Numbered from the stretch's first letter, positions 17,270-26,189 are shown. The stretch: DNA of 64,000 nucleotides from Bacillus sp. NEB1478 (GCF_031582965.1 NZ_CP134049.1:2542001-2606000); one strand, 5' to 3'. The notes: generated by a model from the letters alone, not told the origin. Numbers and translations: made by a program.

Positions 17270-17827
17270 ATGCATAACGAAACAACAACTACTGCGACAG
17301 CCGAACCTGTTTTTACTCACTCAGATTATCAAACACAAGAAGCAGCGGAGAATAAAGGATCTGGATTTGCTACGGGACTCGTTCTTGGAGGACTAGCCGG
17401 TGCCGCTGCGGCTTTGCTATTAGCTCCGAAGAAAGGAAACGAACTGCGTGAAGACTTGCGCGATTCATCGATTAAGCTAAAAGAACGTACAATGCAAATG
17501 AAAGATGAGACAATGTTAAAAGCAAAACTCGGAAAAATGGATGCTAAAGATGGTGTTGATTCTATGAAAGAAAAATCAACCAATCTATCTGTTTCTGCTC
17601 GCCAGAAACTGCAAGAAGCTAAGAATAAAGCAAGTGAAATGAAGAAGGACACGAAAGATGCTGTAAATGAGGCAAAGGAAGAAGCGAAAAAAGATAACTA
17701 TTCTACGCAATCAACATCAACTTCCTCTAACGGTCTATCAGCAGCTCCCACATCATCAGTTACCGTAACTAAAACAGGAACTGATGAAACAGCGTACGCA
17801 AAAAAACAAAGTGATCTAAACAAATAA
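17270..17827 (+). CDS. YtxH domain general-stress protein
   Basis: 185 residues. A hydrophobic Gly/Ala-rich helix (FATGLVLGGLAGAAAALLLAP, about 35-55) is followed by KKGNELREDLRD, the YtxH signature. A long Lys/Glu/Ala amphipathic helix with LEA-like repeats (about 60-150) and a Ser/Thr-rich tail come next. Likely membrane-attached and stress-protective; the mechanism is not established. A SigB-like promoter sits upstream. Confidence 0.88.
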   Translation: MHNETTTTATAEPVFTHSDYQTQEAAENKGSGFATGLVLGGLAGAAAALLLAPKKGNELREDLRDSSIKLKERTMQMKDETMLKAKLGKMDAKDGVDSMKEKSTNLSVSARQKLQEAKNKASEMKKDTKDAVNEAKEEAKKDNYSTQSTSTSSNGLSAAPTSSVTVTKTGTDETAYAKKQSDLNK

Positions 17828-17836
17828 TCAATAAAT

Positions 17837-17890
17837 AAAAAGAGGATGACCCAAAAGAAGATCCATTAATCGATTGGGTCATTCTTTTTG
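17837..17890 (+). terminator. terminator of the ytxH-type gene
   Basis: ATGACCCAA and TTGGGTCAT pair within a longer imperfect stem, followed by TTCTTTTTG. Confidence 0.8.
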
Positions 17891-17897
17891 TCGAAAA

Positions 17898-18010
17898 ATC
17901 GAATAATTGTGAGTTACGTCGAATTATTGAAATTAGTGTGGATATAATGGTCGTTTCCGTGGAATTATCGAAATTAACGTGGATATAATGGACATTACCG
18001 TGGAATTAAA
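17898..18010 (+). repeat. phased array, GTGGAATTAT / GTGGATATAAT units every 20-21 bp
   Basis: Unit starts at 17898, 17918, 17938, 17959, 17979 and 18000 (distances 20, 20, 21, 20, 21). Units alternate between GTSGAATTAT and GTGGATATAATGG, giving a roughly 41-bp higher-order dimer that occurs twice almost unchanged. It lies between two terminators, so it is probably outside any transcript. Confidence 0.85.
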
Positions 18011-18038
18011 TAATATTGATAGCTTCGAATAACAAAAA

Positions 18039-18085
18039 ACGGCTCAAATAGGTTCATTTATCTATTTGAGTCGTCTCTTTTTTTC
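18039..18085. terminator. bidirectional terminator ending the P-type ATPase gene
   Basis: ACGGCTCAAATAG and CTATTTGAGTCGT pair over 13 positions with one G-T; A-run on one side and CTCTTTTTTT on the other. Confidence 0.85.
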
Positions 18086-18088
18086 TTA

Positions 18089-19957
18089 TTATCTTAATAA
18101 TCGAAGTCCGTTTAATATGACTAATATCGTGCTTCCCTCGTGTCCGACTACACCAAATGGCAGTGTTAGCACTTGAAAGAAATTCGCTCCAAGCAAGAGG
18201 CAAATGACTGAAACGGAAAAAATGATATTTTGCCTGACAATCTTCGAAAGACGTTCAGATAAGTTCATAGCATAGAGCAGTTTACTTAAATCATTTTTAA
18301 CTAGCACTACATTCGCTGTTTCAATTGCAGCATCACTGCCCATTCCCATTGCTACACCTATATCTGCAACAGCTAGAGCTGGAGCATCATTAACTCCGTC
18401 TCCTATCATGGCAACTATCGCTTGTTTATCTTTCCATTTTTTCAGTGTATTGACCTTATCCTCTGGCATACAAGAATAGCCGACCTCATCCACCTTTGCT
18501 AATTTGCCGATCTCCTCTGCTCCGCGTTTCGAATCACCAGTCAGCATTAAAGTTAAAATTTGTTTTTGCTGAAGAGCTTGAATGGCTTCAACACTTTCAT
18601 CACGAACAGAATCTCCAATAAGAAAATAACCTGCCAAAACTTTATCCGCTGTCACATACACAACAGTTTGCGCATTCACATCACCTTCTGCAAACACCTT
18701 AGAAAAAAGCTTTCTCTCTTCTTTATCAGTGATACCTGCAAGCTCACGGCTGCCTACACTCCATCTAATCCCATTCGCTATCGCTTTTACGCCTAAACCA
18801 GGAATATCCTCGTAGTCCGTTAACTCAACTTTATTTTCTTCTGCATTTACTTCCAGGATAGCTAAAATAGCCTTTGCCAATGGATGTGTGCTGTTTTTTT
18901 CAATAGCATATATAACCGGACGGATTTCTTCTTCTTTTAGTGAAGGGTGATTGAATACGGTTGTTTTCACCGTTGGATTTCCTTCAGTCAATGTTCCTGT
19001 TTTATCAAAAGCCATAACGTTTACACTTTTTATTTTTTCTAAGTAAATACCGCTCTTAAATAAAATCCCTTGTTTGGCTGCATTTGAAAGGGAAGCTAGT
19101 AAAGCAGGCATTGTAGAGGCAACAAGTGCACAAGGAGAAGCGACTACAAGCAAAACACATGCACGATAAAGAGATTCCGAATAACTCCAAAAACCAGCAG
19201 AACCGGGAACAATTACGGTTAAAGCTGCAGCCATTAGTACAAAAAGAACATATTTCGCCTCAAATTCTTCTATCTTACGCTGAACAGGAGGAGCTTCGTT
19301 TTGCGCTCTATGAACAAGATCGATCATTCTTTGAAAAACAGAATCTTTCATATACTTCGTCACGATAATTTCTAACAATCCTGATTGATTAAGCGTCCCA
19401 GCAAGCACTTTGGATTCTGGTTTAATTTCTTTTGCTGCAGCCTCACCAGTTAGAGCTGATTCATTTACAAATGAAGATCCCATCTGTACTATGCCGTCTG
19501 CGGGTATCCTTTCACCTGGCCGTACTTTTATCGTATCGCCTGGCTTTAAAGTCGAGGCATTTACCCTGACTTCTTTAGTTCCTGAAATAAGCATTGCTTC
19601 TTCAGGCTGCATGGAAATGAGCGCTTTAATTTCGCGATCGCTTTTTTGCAGTGTGTACATTTCAAGTGCACCAGAATAAGCAAAAATTAAAATGAGTGCA
19701 GCACCTTCTCCCCAGTAACCGATTGAAGCCGAACCAATTGCGGCTATCATCATCAGCAGTTCTACATTTAACCGTTTCTCTTCTAACGTTTGCTGAACGC
19801 CTTCAACCGCTTTCGCGTATCCGCCAAATAAAAAGGCAAGAATATAAAAAAGAACATAGTAAGGAGATTGTGAATATGTTTCCGTTAGCCAGGCTACAAG
19901 TATTAATGCGCCTGAGGTCGTTGCAAGAATAAGCTGTGCACGTGCAGAAAGCTCCAT
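18089..19957 (-). CDS. P1B-4-type heavy-metal exporting ATPase (ZosA/PfeT-like)
   Basis: 622 residues from the ATG at 19957 (MELSARAQ), seven bases past GAGGAGGG. It has the P-type core: TGE loop (SALTGEA), phosphorylation site FDKTGTLTEG, ATP-binding SxHPLA and the hinge GDGVNDAPAL. The membrane metal site is SPC (about 280-282) and the last helices carry HEGST, both diagnostic of P1B-4 transporters. There is no N-terminal heavy-metal-associated domain. Relatives include B. subtilis PfeT (formerly ZosA), an Fe(II) exporter. Substrate Fe/Co/Zn is inferred. I do not see a clear PerR box upstream, but there is a structured leader. Confidence 0.9.
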   Translation of the reverse strand: MELSARAQLILATTSGALILVAWLTETYSQSPYYVLFYILAFLFGGYAKAVEGVQQTLEEKRLNVELLMMIAAIGSASIGYWGEGAALILIFAYSGALEMYTLQKSDREIKALISMQPEEAMLISGTKEVRVNASTLKPGDTIKVRPGERIPADGIVQMGSSFVNESALTGEAAAKEIKPESKVLAGTLNQSGLLEIIVTKYMKDSVFQRMIDLVHRAQNEAPPVQRKIEEFEAKYVLFVLMAAALTVIVPGSAGFWSYSESLYRACVLLVVASPCALVASTMPALLASLSNAAKQGILFKSGIYLEKIKSVNVMAFDKTGTLTEGNPTVKTTVFNHPSLKEEEIRPVIYAIEKNSTHPLAKAILAILEVNAEENKVELTDYEDIPGLGVKAIANGIRWSVGSRELAGITDKEERKLFSKVFAEGDVNAQTVVYVTADKVLAGYFLIGDSVRDESVEAIQALQQKQILTLMLTGDSKRGAEEIGKLAKVDEVGYSCMPEDKVNTLKKWKDKQAIVAMIGDGVNDAPALAVADIGVAMGMGSDAAIETANVVLVKNDLSKLLYAMNLSERLSKIVRQNIIFSVSVICLLLGANFFQVLTLPFGVVGHEGSTILVILNGLRLLR

Positions 19958-20017
19958 CCGTATTCCCTCCTCATCGCTTCCTGAGAATAACAATCATCCT
20001 CAATACCCATATAAAAG

Positions 20018-20090
20018 TAGAAATGCTGCCGTCTCAATGACAGCAGCCTGAAAACTTTCCAATATTCGGTTCCTAGCCCTACTAGTTTAT
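20018..20090 (-). promoter_or_regulatory. structured 5' leader of the metal ATPase (possible attenuator or riboswitch)
   Basis: On the minus strand GCTGCTGTC and GACGGCAGC form a nine-pair stem with a short loop at about 20025-20047, followed by a pyrimidine-rich ATTTCTACTTTTAT. About 35 bases upstream is a GGGCTAGGAACCG segment. It is not a class I can name with confidence; the hairpin could act as an attenuator. Confidence 0.4.
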
Positions 20091-20293
20091 GTTCAATCTA
20101 ATAAAACGTGCTTATGAGTTATGTATTATTTTTTCATTATACCCCTAAAAAATGAGAAAAACTACTTCCTTAAGAAGCAGTCTAAACGATTACAAAGGTA
20201 AATTCCTTTTCTTAAAAACGACCACACTAAAGCTGAACAGTATTAGCGAGAAATACCTAATAAGACTCCAAGCAGAAACTAGTGTGAATTCAA

Positions 20294-20320
20294 GGGCTTT
20301 CAACCGAAAGCTCTTTTTTT
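20294..20320 (+). terminator. orphan plus-strand terminator
   Basis: AGGGCTTTC and GAAAGCTC pair around AACC and are followed by seven T. No coding gene ends here; it may end a small RNA transcribed from about 20100-20290. Confidence 0.75.
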
Positions 20321-20366
20321 GTCTGAACTTTTATATAGAGGGTAAACTGATAAAGATATATTAACT

Positions 20367-20396
20367 TTGTAAACGAATTGTAAATTATTCGTTACA
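20367..20396 (+). promoter_or_regulatory. possible PhoP-type direct repeats upstream of ykaA-pit
   Basis: On the minus strand two TTTACA hexamers are separated by five bases (11-bp period), with a further TTGTAACG copy beside them; PhoP binds TT(A/T/C)ACA repeats at this spacing. The location just upstream of a phosphate transporter promoter is suggestive only. Confidence 0.35.
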
Positions 20397-20408
20397 ATTC
20401 AATCTTTT

Positions 20409-20438
20409 TCGACAATGGCTCACATTTTTTTGTATAAT
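20409..20438 (+). promoter_or_regulatory. sigma-A promoter of ykaA-pit
   Basis: TCGACA (20409-20414), an 18-base spacer and TATAAT (20433-20438). Transcription would start near 20445, leaving a leader of about 80 bases. Confidence 0.7.
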
Positions 20439-20523
20439 GTGTTGGGTGGTAAAAAAAAGAGAAAATACTGCCAGCAATAAAGTTACAGAAAAAGGATTAA
20501 AGACATTTCTTTTGGAGGGTACT

Positions 20524-21141
20524 ATGTTTAACAAGAAAAAGGACAAGTTTTCTGTCATGCTACTGGATATTGCCAGCAACTTAAAGGAGTCTGCTGAATA
20601 TTTCCACGATTTTAAAATTAAGAACGAAAGTGATTTGCGTGAATTTGCAGATCGTTTAAAAGAACTTGAATCTAAAGGGGATTCCTTCGTTCATACAATT
20701 ATTTTAGAATTAAACAAGGTATTTATTACTCCCATCGAAAGAGAAGATATTCTTCAGCTTGCGATGACAATGGATGACATTTTAGATGGTATTGAACAGT
20801 CTTCTGCTCTTTTTGATATTTATGCGATCACAAATCCAGACGAATACATGGTGAAATTTGTTGAGAACATTAAATTATGTGCTGAAGAGATCCTGATCTC
20901 TGTTAATTTACTTGCTGATAAAAAATTAGTTGCTATGCGTGAACACGCAATTAGAGTGAAAGATTATGAATCAAGATGTGACGATCTTTATCGTGAAGCA
21001 CAGCGTCAATTATTTTCAACCGAAACTGATCCAATCAAAGTTATCAAGTATAAAGAAATGTACGAAGTGCTTGAAGGCATTGCCGACAGCTGCCAGAACG
21101 TTGCGAATACACTTGAATCTATCATCATGAAAAACGCGTAA
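20524..21141 (+). CDS. ykaA: DUF47 (PhoU-like) accessory protein of Pit, YkaA
   Basis: 205 residues from ATG 20524 behind TGGAGGG; the longer upstream frame has no site. All-helical PhoU-like fold with ELESKGDSFVHTI and EREDILQLAMTMDDILDGIE, the acidic metal-binding motifs of DUF47 proteins (about 40-90). DUF47 proteins are encoded next to Pit carriers across bacteria and are thought to control them. Three bases separate it from the pit frame, so the two are co-transcribed. Confidence 0.92.
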   Translation: MFNKKKDKFSVMLLDIASNLKESAEYFHDFKIKNESDLREFADRLKELESKGDSFVHTIILELNKVFITPIEREDILQLAMTMDDILDGIEQSSALFDIYAITNPDEYMVKFVENIKLCAEEILISVNLLADKKLVAMREHAIRVKDYESRCDDLYREAQRQLFSTETDPIKVIKYKEMYEVLEGIADSCQNVANTLESIIMKNA

Positions 21142-21153
21142 CGGGTGATCGGT

Positions 21154-22152
21154 ATGGATACAGTTTTACTAATAACTATACTCATTGTGGGATTTGCACT
21201 CGCGTTTGACTTTATCAACGGTTTTCATGATACAGCAAATGCCATTGCAACTTCTGTTTCAACAAAGGCATTAACACCAAGGAGAGCTATTATTTTAGCT
21301 GCTGTCATGAACTTTGTCGGGGCTATGACATTTACTGGTGTAGCGAAAACTATTTCGAAAGACATCGTCGACCCTTTCACTCTTCATAATGGGGATGTCG
21401 TTATTCTAGCAGCACTTATCGCAGCGATTGCTTGGAACTTAATCACATGGTATTACGGAATTCCAAGCAGTTCTTCACATGCGATCATTGGTTCCATTGC
21501 AGGTGCAGCGATTGCAGCTTCAGGATTTGACTCGCTGCATTACTCAGGTTTCATTAAAATTATCGAAGGCTTGCTTATCTCGCCTGTTTTAGCATTTGCC
21601 GTTGGTTTTGTTTTCTATTTAATTATCAAATCAATTTTCAAAAATGCTAATTTATCAAAAACTAACAATGGATTCCGCAAAGTACAAATTGTAACGGCGG
21701 CGTTCCAAGCTTATTCTCACGGAACGAACGACGCACAAAAAGCTATGGGGATCATTACAATGGCTCTAATTGCAAATGGTTATACAGACAGCACAGATAT
21801 TCAGACTTGGGTTCAAATTTCATGTGCGATTGCAATGGGACTTGGAACTTCAATTGGCGGATGGAAAATCATTAAAACAGTCGGCGGTAAAATCATGAAA
21901 ATCCGTCCTGTAAATGGAGTAGCCGCTGATTTAACTGGGGCATCTGTTATCTTGGGAGCATCTGCTCTTGGTATTCCAGTAAGTACAACACACGTTATTA
22001 CCTCTTCCATATTAGGGGTAGGTTCTTCTCATAGACTTAGAGGCGTTAAATGGGGAACGGCAAAAACGATGATTATTACTTGGTTCATCACACTTCCGAT
22101 CTCTGCTACATTAGCTGGATTAATTTATTTCGCGCTAAACTTAATTTTCTAA
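21154..22152 (+). CDS. pit: low-affinity inorganic phosphate transporter, PiT family
   Basis: 332 residues from ATG 21154 (MDTVLLI); a GTG three codons earlier is possible. Both inverted PiT signature repeats are present: GFALAFDFINGFHDTANAIATSV near the N-terminus and AYSHGTNDAQKAMGI near residue 190. Ten or so helices. It takes up metal-phosphate with protons across the cytoplasmic membrane. Second gene of the ykaA-pit unit, followed directly by a strong terminator. Confidence 0.95.
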   Translation: MDTVLLITILIVGFALAFDFINGFHDTANAIATSVSTKALTPRRAIILAAVMNFVGAMTFTGVAKTISKDIVDPFTLHNGDVVILAALIAAIAWNLITWYYGIPSSSSHAIIGSIAGAAIAASGFDSLHYSGFIKIIEGLLISPVLAFAVGFVFYLIIKSIFKNANLSKTNNGFRKVQIVTAAFQAYSHGTNDAQKAMGIITMALIANGYTDSTDIQTWVQISCAIAMGLGTSIGGWKIIKTVGGKIMKIRPVNGVAADLTGASVILGASALGIPVSTTHVITSSILGVGSSHRLRGVKWGTAKTMIITWFITLPISATLAGLIYFALNLIF

Positions 22153-22156
22153 TAAG

Positions 22157-22187
22157 AAAAAGCCAGGAACTGGAGTCCTGGCTTTTT
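22157..22187. terminator. bidirectional terminator (pit / SMP-30 gene)
   Basis: AAAAAGCCAGGA and TCCTGGCTTTTT form a 12-bp stem with a seven-base loop between convergent genes. Confidence 0.92.
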
Positions 22188-22188
22188 A

Positions 22189-23067
22189 CTATCCTTCAAA
22201 ATAATAATTACAGCTGCCTATACATTCCATTTTTACTCTAAATACGCCGCCTGCATGAGGGTATTTGACTAATTCTTCATCATTCGTACCTGTTCTGGCA
22301 GTTGTAATGTATAACTCATCAAGACTTTCACCGCCAAACGTACATGATGTCACATTTTTTGCTGGAACACAGATTTCGTCTATTTGTTCCCCTGTTTCAG
22401 GATTCCAGCGGGAAACTCTCGCACCGCCCCAATGAGCAATCCACAGCATTCCATCTTCATCAATCGTCATGCCATCCGGGTTGCCGACTCCCTGCGGAAA
22501 AGCAATAACATCTTCTGGATTCGTAATATTTCCTGTTTCGTTATCGTATTGATATCTTGTTACCTTTCTTGTAGGTGTATCAATCAAATACATATATCGA
22601 TGATCGGGTGACCAAGCGATACCGTTAGAAATCGTTAACTGACTGACTTTTTTCTCAACTGTTAGATCAGTATGTAAACAATAAAGAGACCCTTTCTCCT
22701 TTTCTTCATTCAGACTCATCGTACCTGCCCAAAAGCGGCCTTTAGGATCTACCTTTCCATCATTAAAGCGATTACCAAGCATATGACCTTCAGGATCAAC
22801 AATTTGTTCTAGTGAATATGTTTTCAGATTTAAAGAGTAGAAACCCTTTTCCATAGCAAGAATCAAACCGCCCGATTTTCTAAGAACTGCAGCTCCTACT
22901 AGCTGATCAAGCTGGATTTCTTTGTTGTCATTCGTGTTCGGATTATGAATGCATACTTTTTTATTCTGAATATCAACCCAGTAAAGCAGCTGATTTTCAC
23001 GATCCCAGCATGGTCCCTCCCCAAGTGTAGCTTTTGCATCAACGACAAGTTGAATTTCTTTTTTCAT
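22189..23067 (-). CDS. SMP-30/gluconolactonase/regucalcin-type lactonase
   Basis: 292 residues, six-bladed beta-propeller family. Metal-ligand segments are visible: LGEGPCWD (Glu near residue 17), NRFNDGKVDPKGRFWAGT (about 101-118), SNGIAWSPD (about 145) and NPDGMTIDEDGMLWIAHWGG (Asp near residue 198). Members hydrolyse sugar lactones such as gluconolactone to the acid. Start ATG behind TGAGGTG. Single gene; the nearby symporter is a separate unit on the same strand with a terminator between. Confidence 0.88.
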   Translation of the reverse strand: MKKEIQLVVDAKATLGEGPCWDRENQLLYWVDIQNKKVCIHNPNTNDNKEIQLDQLVGAAVLRKSGGLILAMEKGFYSLNLKTYSLEQIVDPEGHMLGNRFNDGKVDPKGRFWAGTMSLNEEKEKGSLYCLHTDLTVEKKVSQLTISNGIAWSPDHRYMYLIDTPTRKVTRYQYDNETGNITNPEDVIAFPQGVGNPDGMTIDEDGMLWIAHWGGARVSRWNPETGEQIDEICVPAKNVTSCTFGGESLDELYITTARTGTNDEELVKYPHAGGVFRVKMECIGSCNYYFEG

Positions 23068-23172
23068 AAAAATAACACCTCAATTCTAGTATTCGCTGCT
23101 TATCATTTCCCTCGTTTAATAAAATGAATGCATGATGAGAAGAAAACTTGGCTCTTTTGTGAAAAGAAGAAA

Positions 23173-23199
23173 CCCACCGTCTGTATTTCTGACGCTGGG
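23173..23199 (-). terminator. terminator of the symporter gene
   Basis: On the minus strand CCCAGCGTC and GACGGTGGG pair with one internal mismatch, followed by TTTCTTCTTTTC. Confidence 0.65.
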
Positions 23200-23217
23200 C
23201 ACCCTCAGGTAATTTTT

Positions 23218-24471
23218 TTATGCTCCCATTTTCTCTTGTTTGGAAGACGTTTTGTTCGTTAGCCAATTCTTTCCTTCGACAAGTCGTGCTGTCATCATGC
23301 TGGCTACGTTATCTCCAGTAGCATTTAACAGTGTTGCTGGAGGATCAATGATCGCAGAAATAGCTGCTATGATTGGAAGAGCTTCAACAGGAAATCCAAA
23401 TAAAGAGAGAATAAGCATCTCTGCAATTAGACCTCCTTGAGGGATCGCACCCATTACCATACCAACGAGCAGTGCAATCGCACCTACTAAAAGGTACGTG
23501 TTAAAACCTGAAAAATCCATTCCAAAAATACCAAACAAGAAGGTAATCTTCAATACTCCGCCGATAACGGAGCCATCCTTATGAAGAGTTGCACCAAGCG
23601 GAATGGTCGTTTCACTAATATCATAGGGAACCCCCATCTTTTTGGATGCTTCTAAGTTTACAGGAATGCTCGCCGCAGAACTGCACGTTGCTAGACTTGT
23701 AACAGATGGTGAGACCATGTTTTTCCAAAACGTGCGGATTCCGAGTTTCCCGTGTGCCATCCACGCATAAAGTGTAAAGAATCCAAAGAAATAAACGATC
23801 GAAAATGGATAATAAAACATAACTGCTCTAAAATAAGAACCTAATAAAGTTGGACCAAACTCACCTACTAGCGCTGCAAAATAAGCGCCAAGTCCAATTG
23901 GTGCATAATACATAACGTATTTAACCATCTGCAAAGTGACGGCACTTCCAGCGGTTAGAAAACCAGCAAGCGGCTTTCCTTTTTCACCTACTGCCGAAGT
24001 TGCGAGTCCAAGCAATACTGAGAAAAGAATGAGTGCCAACATGTTAGCACGGCTTAGCAGATCCACAAAATCGGGAACTGTTACTGTGCTGACGAGCTGT
24101 TCTCCAATTGATACTTTCTCACTTGCAGCATCAGGCTTAACAAGGTCAATCTTTACACCGTCAGCTGGCGGGAAAAATTTAATTGCTGCCATACTGACAA
24201 CAGCTGCCACAACTCCAGTAAATAAAAAGACCTTCATCATAGAACTGATAATCTTGCCAAATCGCTTTGCGCCTGCCATATTAGCGACACTCGACGAGAT
24301 GGAGAAGAAAACAAGGGGTACAACGATCATGAACATTACATTTAAAAATAAGTCCCCGAACGGTTTAAGTACAGTAGCCTTCTCTCCCATGACAGAGCCT
24401 ATTACACTTCCGATTGCGATGGAAATGAGCAGGATGATAGGCGAGCGATAGGCTTTCCATGTGTTTTTCAT
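23218..24471 (-). CDS. dicarboxylate/amino acid:cation symporter (DAACS/GltP family)
   Basis: 417 residues from the ATG at 24471 (MKNTWKAYRSP), after AGGGAGAG. About eight helices and two re-entrant hairpins. The Ser-rich hairpin-1 motif is present as SLATCSSAASIP (about 268-279). The TM7 motif, usually NMDGT, reads LHKDGS here, which marks a divergent subgroup, so glutamate/aspartate transport should not be assumed. Na+- or H+-driven uptake of an acidic solute is the general family role. Confidence 0.85.
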   Translation of the reverse strand: MKNTWKAYRSPIILLISIAIGSVIGSVMGEKATVLKPFGDLFLNVMFMIVVPLVFFSISSSVANMAGAKRFGKIISSMMKVFLFTGVVAAVVSMAAIKFFPPADGVKIDLVKPDAASEKVSIGEQLVSTVTVPDFVDLLSRANMLALILFSVLLGLATSAVGEKGKPLAGFLTAGSAVTLQMVKYVMYYAPIGLGAYFAALVGEFGPTLLGSYFRAVMFYYPFSIVYFFGFFTLYAWMAHGKLGIRTFWKNMVSPSVTSLATCSSAASIPVNLEASKKMGVPYDISETTIPLGATLHKDGSVIGGVLKITFLFGIFGMDFSGFNTYLLVGAIALLVGMVMGAIPQGGLIAEMLILSLFGFPVEALPIIAAISAIIDPPATLLNATGDNVASMMTARLVEGKNWLTNKTSSKQEKMGA

Positions 24472-24561
24472 AATAATACTCTCCCTTAATAATTTCATTG
24501 TTACTTTATATATTTTAAACGTAAAAAATTATTTTCATAGAGGTACTTTGAAAAATAGGAG

Positions 24562-24603
24562 AAAGGAGAGGGGGACAGACCCGGGTCTGTCCCCCTCTCC
24601 TTT
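24562..24603. repeat. perfect 42-bp palindrome, doubled GGGGACAGACCC element
   Basis: Two inverted GGGGGACAGACCC halves abut at 24582/24583 and are extended by AAAGGAGA/TCTCCTTT, making a perfect 21-bp stem without loop bases, followed by T-runs. It sits just after the proS stop and upstream of the symporter start, so it very probably terminates proS. Confidence 0.9.
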
Positions 24604-24631
24604 TTTTCACTTTTGGGTTCTTTTGTTACTT

Positions 24632-26062
24632 TTAGTAAGCTTTTGCCCAATAGACTAAGTGCTTTGCCTCTTTCTCGCAGCAAACGCATTGATCAGACAG
24701 CTTTTGTTGGACAAACGGCATACATCTGGAAGTTGCCCCTGTTTCATCTTTTATAAAGTCCTCACACACTTGGTCACCGCACCACATGGCTTTAATAAAA
24801 CCTGTATTTTCTTGAAGTGTTTCTTTAAATTCATCATACGTTTTTGCAATCGATGTTTTTTCTTCTCTATGTTTCAGCGCTTTTTCGTATAGGTTTTTCT
24901 GAATATCTGTCAGCAGCTTTTGCACTTGAGATTCTAAGTCACTCACAGACAAGGTTTGTTTTTCGCCGGTGTCTCTTCGAACGAGGATAACCTGTTTTTG
25001 CTCGATATCTCTTGGTCCCACTTCCAATCGGAGAGGTATTCCTTTCATTTCATACTCATTAAACTTCCAGCCTGGCTTTTTGTCACTTGCATCGATTTTG
25101 GTACGAATACTTCCTGAGAGTTGTTCTTTTAGTTTGTACGCATAATCGAGCACGCCTTCTTTATGCTGTGCAATTGGTATGATCATCAATTGAGTTGGTG
25201 CAATTTTTGGCGGTACTACAAGCCCTCTGTTATCACCATGAACCATGATCATGGCACCGATAATCCTCGTCGTAAAGCCCCAAGATGTTTGCTGCACGGT
25301 CTGCAGCTTACCTTCTCTGTTTGTAAAATCGATACCAAATGCCTTTGCAAATCCATCCCCTAGATGGTGAGAAGTACCTGACTGCAATGCTTTTCCATCA
25401 TGCATCAAACTTTCGATCGTGTACGTATACTTTGCTCCAGCAAATTTTTCTTTTTCCGTTTTTTGTCCTTTGATCACTGGCAGCGCTAAATATTCTTCAC
25501 AAAGCTCTGCGTATACATTAAGCATACGCACCGTTTCGTCGTGTGCATCCTCATCCGTTTCGTGGCACGTATGACCTTCTTGCCAAAGGAACTCAAGAGT
25601 TCGAAGGAATGGCCGTGTTGTCTTTTCCCATCTCACAACGTTTGACCACTGATTGTAAAGCTTTGGCAGGTCACGATAGGAGTGAATAATGTTTTTAAAA
25701 TGCTCAGCAAAAAGGACTTCAGAGGTTGGCCGAACACAGAGGCGTTCAGTTAGCTTTTCTTCTCCGCCATGTGTTACCCATGCCACTTCTGGTGCAAATC
25801 CTTCGATGTGATCCTTCTCTTTTTGGAGAAGACTCTCTGGAATAAAAAGCGGCATATAAACATTCTCATGCCCTGTTTTTTTAATTGCTTGATCAAGCTG
25901 CTGCTGGATGTTCTCCCAAATGGCGTATCCGTATGGCCGCAAAATCATGGAGCCGCGTACACTCGAATAGTCGATCAGCTCAGCCTTTGTAACAACATCG
26001 GTATACCATTGGGCAAAATCATCTTCCATACTTGTTACATCTTTTACAAATTCCTTCGTCAT
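24632..26062 (-). CDS. proS: prolyl-tRNA synthetase, short (archaeal/eukaryal-like, type 3)
   Basis: 476 residues, the length of the short ProS class that lacks the editing insertion of the 560-570-aa bacterial enzyme. Class II motif 2 region ([22 protein letters not shown], near residue 143) and motif 3 [10 protein letters not shown] are present. Then come the anticodon-binding domain (about 280-380) and a Cys-rich C-terminal domain (CEDFI...CMPF...[11 protein letters not shown]...AY-COOH). It charges tRNA-Pro. Many Bacilli carry this as a second, T-box-controlled ProS; whether a long form exists elsewhere cannot be seen here. Confidence 0.96.
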   Translation of the reverse strand: MTKEFVKDVTSMEDDFAQWYTDVVTKAELIDYSSVRGSMILRPYGYAIWENIQQQLDQAIKKTGHENVYMPLFIPESLLQKEKDHIEGFAPEVAWVTHGGEEKLTERLCVRPTSEVLFAEHFKNIIHSYRDLPKLYNQWSNVVRWEKTTRPFLRTLEFLWQEGHTCHETDEDAHDETVRMLNVYAELCEEYLALPVIKGQKTEKEKFAGAKYTYTIESLMHDGKALQSGTSHHLGDGFAKAFGIDFTNREGKLQTVQQTSWGFTTRIIGAMIMVHGDNRGLVVPPKIAPTQLMIIPIAQHKEGVLDYAYKLKEQLSGSIRTKIDASDKKPGWKFNEYEMKGIPLRLEVGPRDIEQKQVILVRRDTGEKQTLSVSDLESQVQKLLTDIQKNLYEKALKHREEKTSIAKTYDEFKETLQENTGFIKAMWCGDQVCEDFIKDETGATSRCMPFVQQKLSDQCVCCEKEAKHLVYWAKAY

Positions 26063-26189
26063 CTTCTAGCACCTCACAGTTTTTGATAAAGAAAACTTAG
26101 CTGACGCCTATCCTTATCCGTCAGCCTTAACTGCACTTATACTTTAAACCTTAACTTGTCACTGCGATGCTAATCACCGTGGAAACAAG

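Larger units (their letters stand above)
19958..20523. other. 566-bp divergent region: ATPase leader, orphan terminator, ykaA promoter
   Basis: Between the divergent ATPase and ykaA genes lie the ATPase leader with a stem-loop, a plus-strand terminator with no visible gene before it, and the ykaA-pit promoter. The 70-codon frame at 20152-20364 has no ribosome binding site and runs through the terminator, so it is not called. Confidence 0.65.

Noticed and set aside
17898..18010. Regularly spaced repeats considered as a CRISPR array
   Set aside because: Repeats are about 10 bp with 10-bp gaps, imperfect, and there are no cas genes; CRISPR repeats and spacers are about 24-40 bp each.
20152..20364. 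70-codon plus-strand frame upstream of ykaA
   Set aside because: No Shine-Dalgarno, low-complexity composition, and it runs through a rho-independent terminator.
23936..24451. 171-codon plus-strand frame, one of the longest antisense frames
   Set aside because: Lies wholly antisense to the symporter, Thr/Ile-rich shadow composition, no ribosome binding site.
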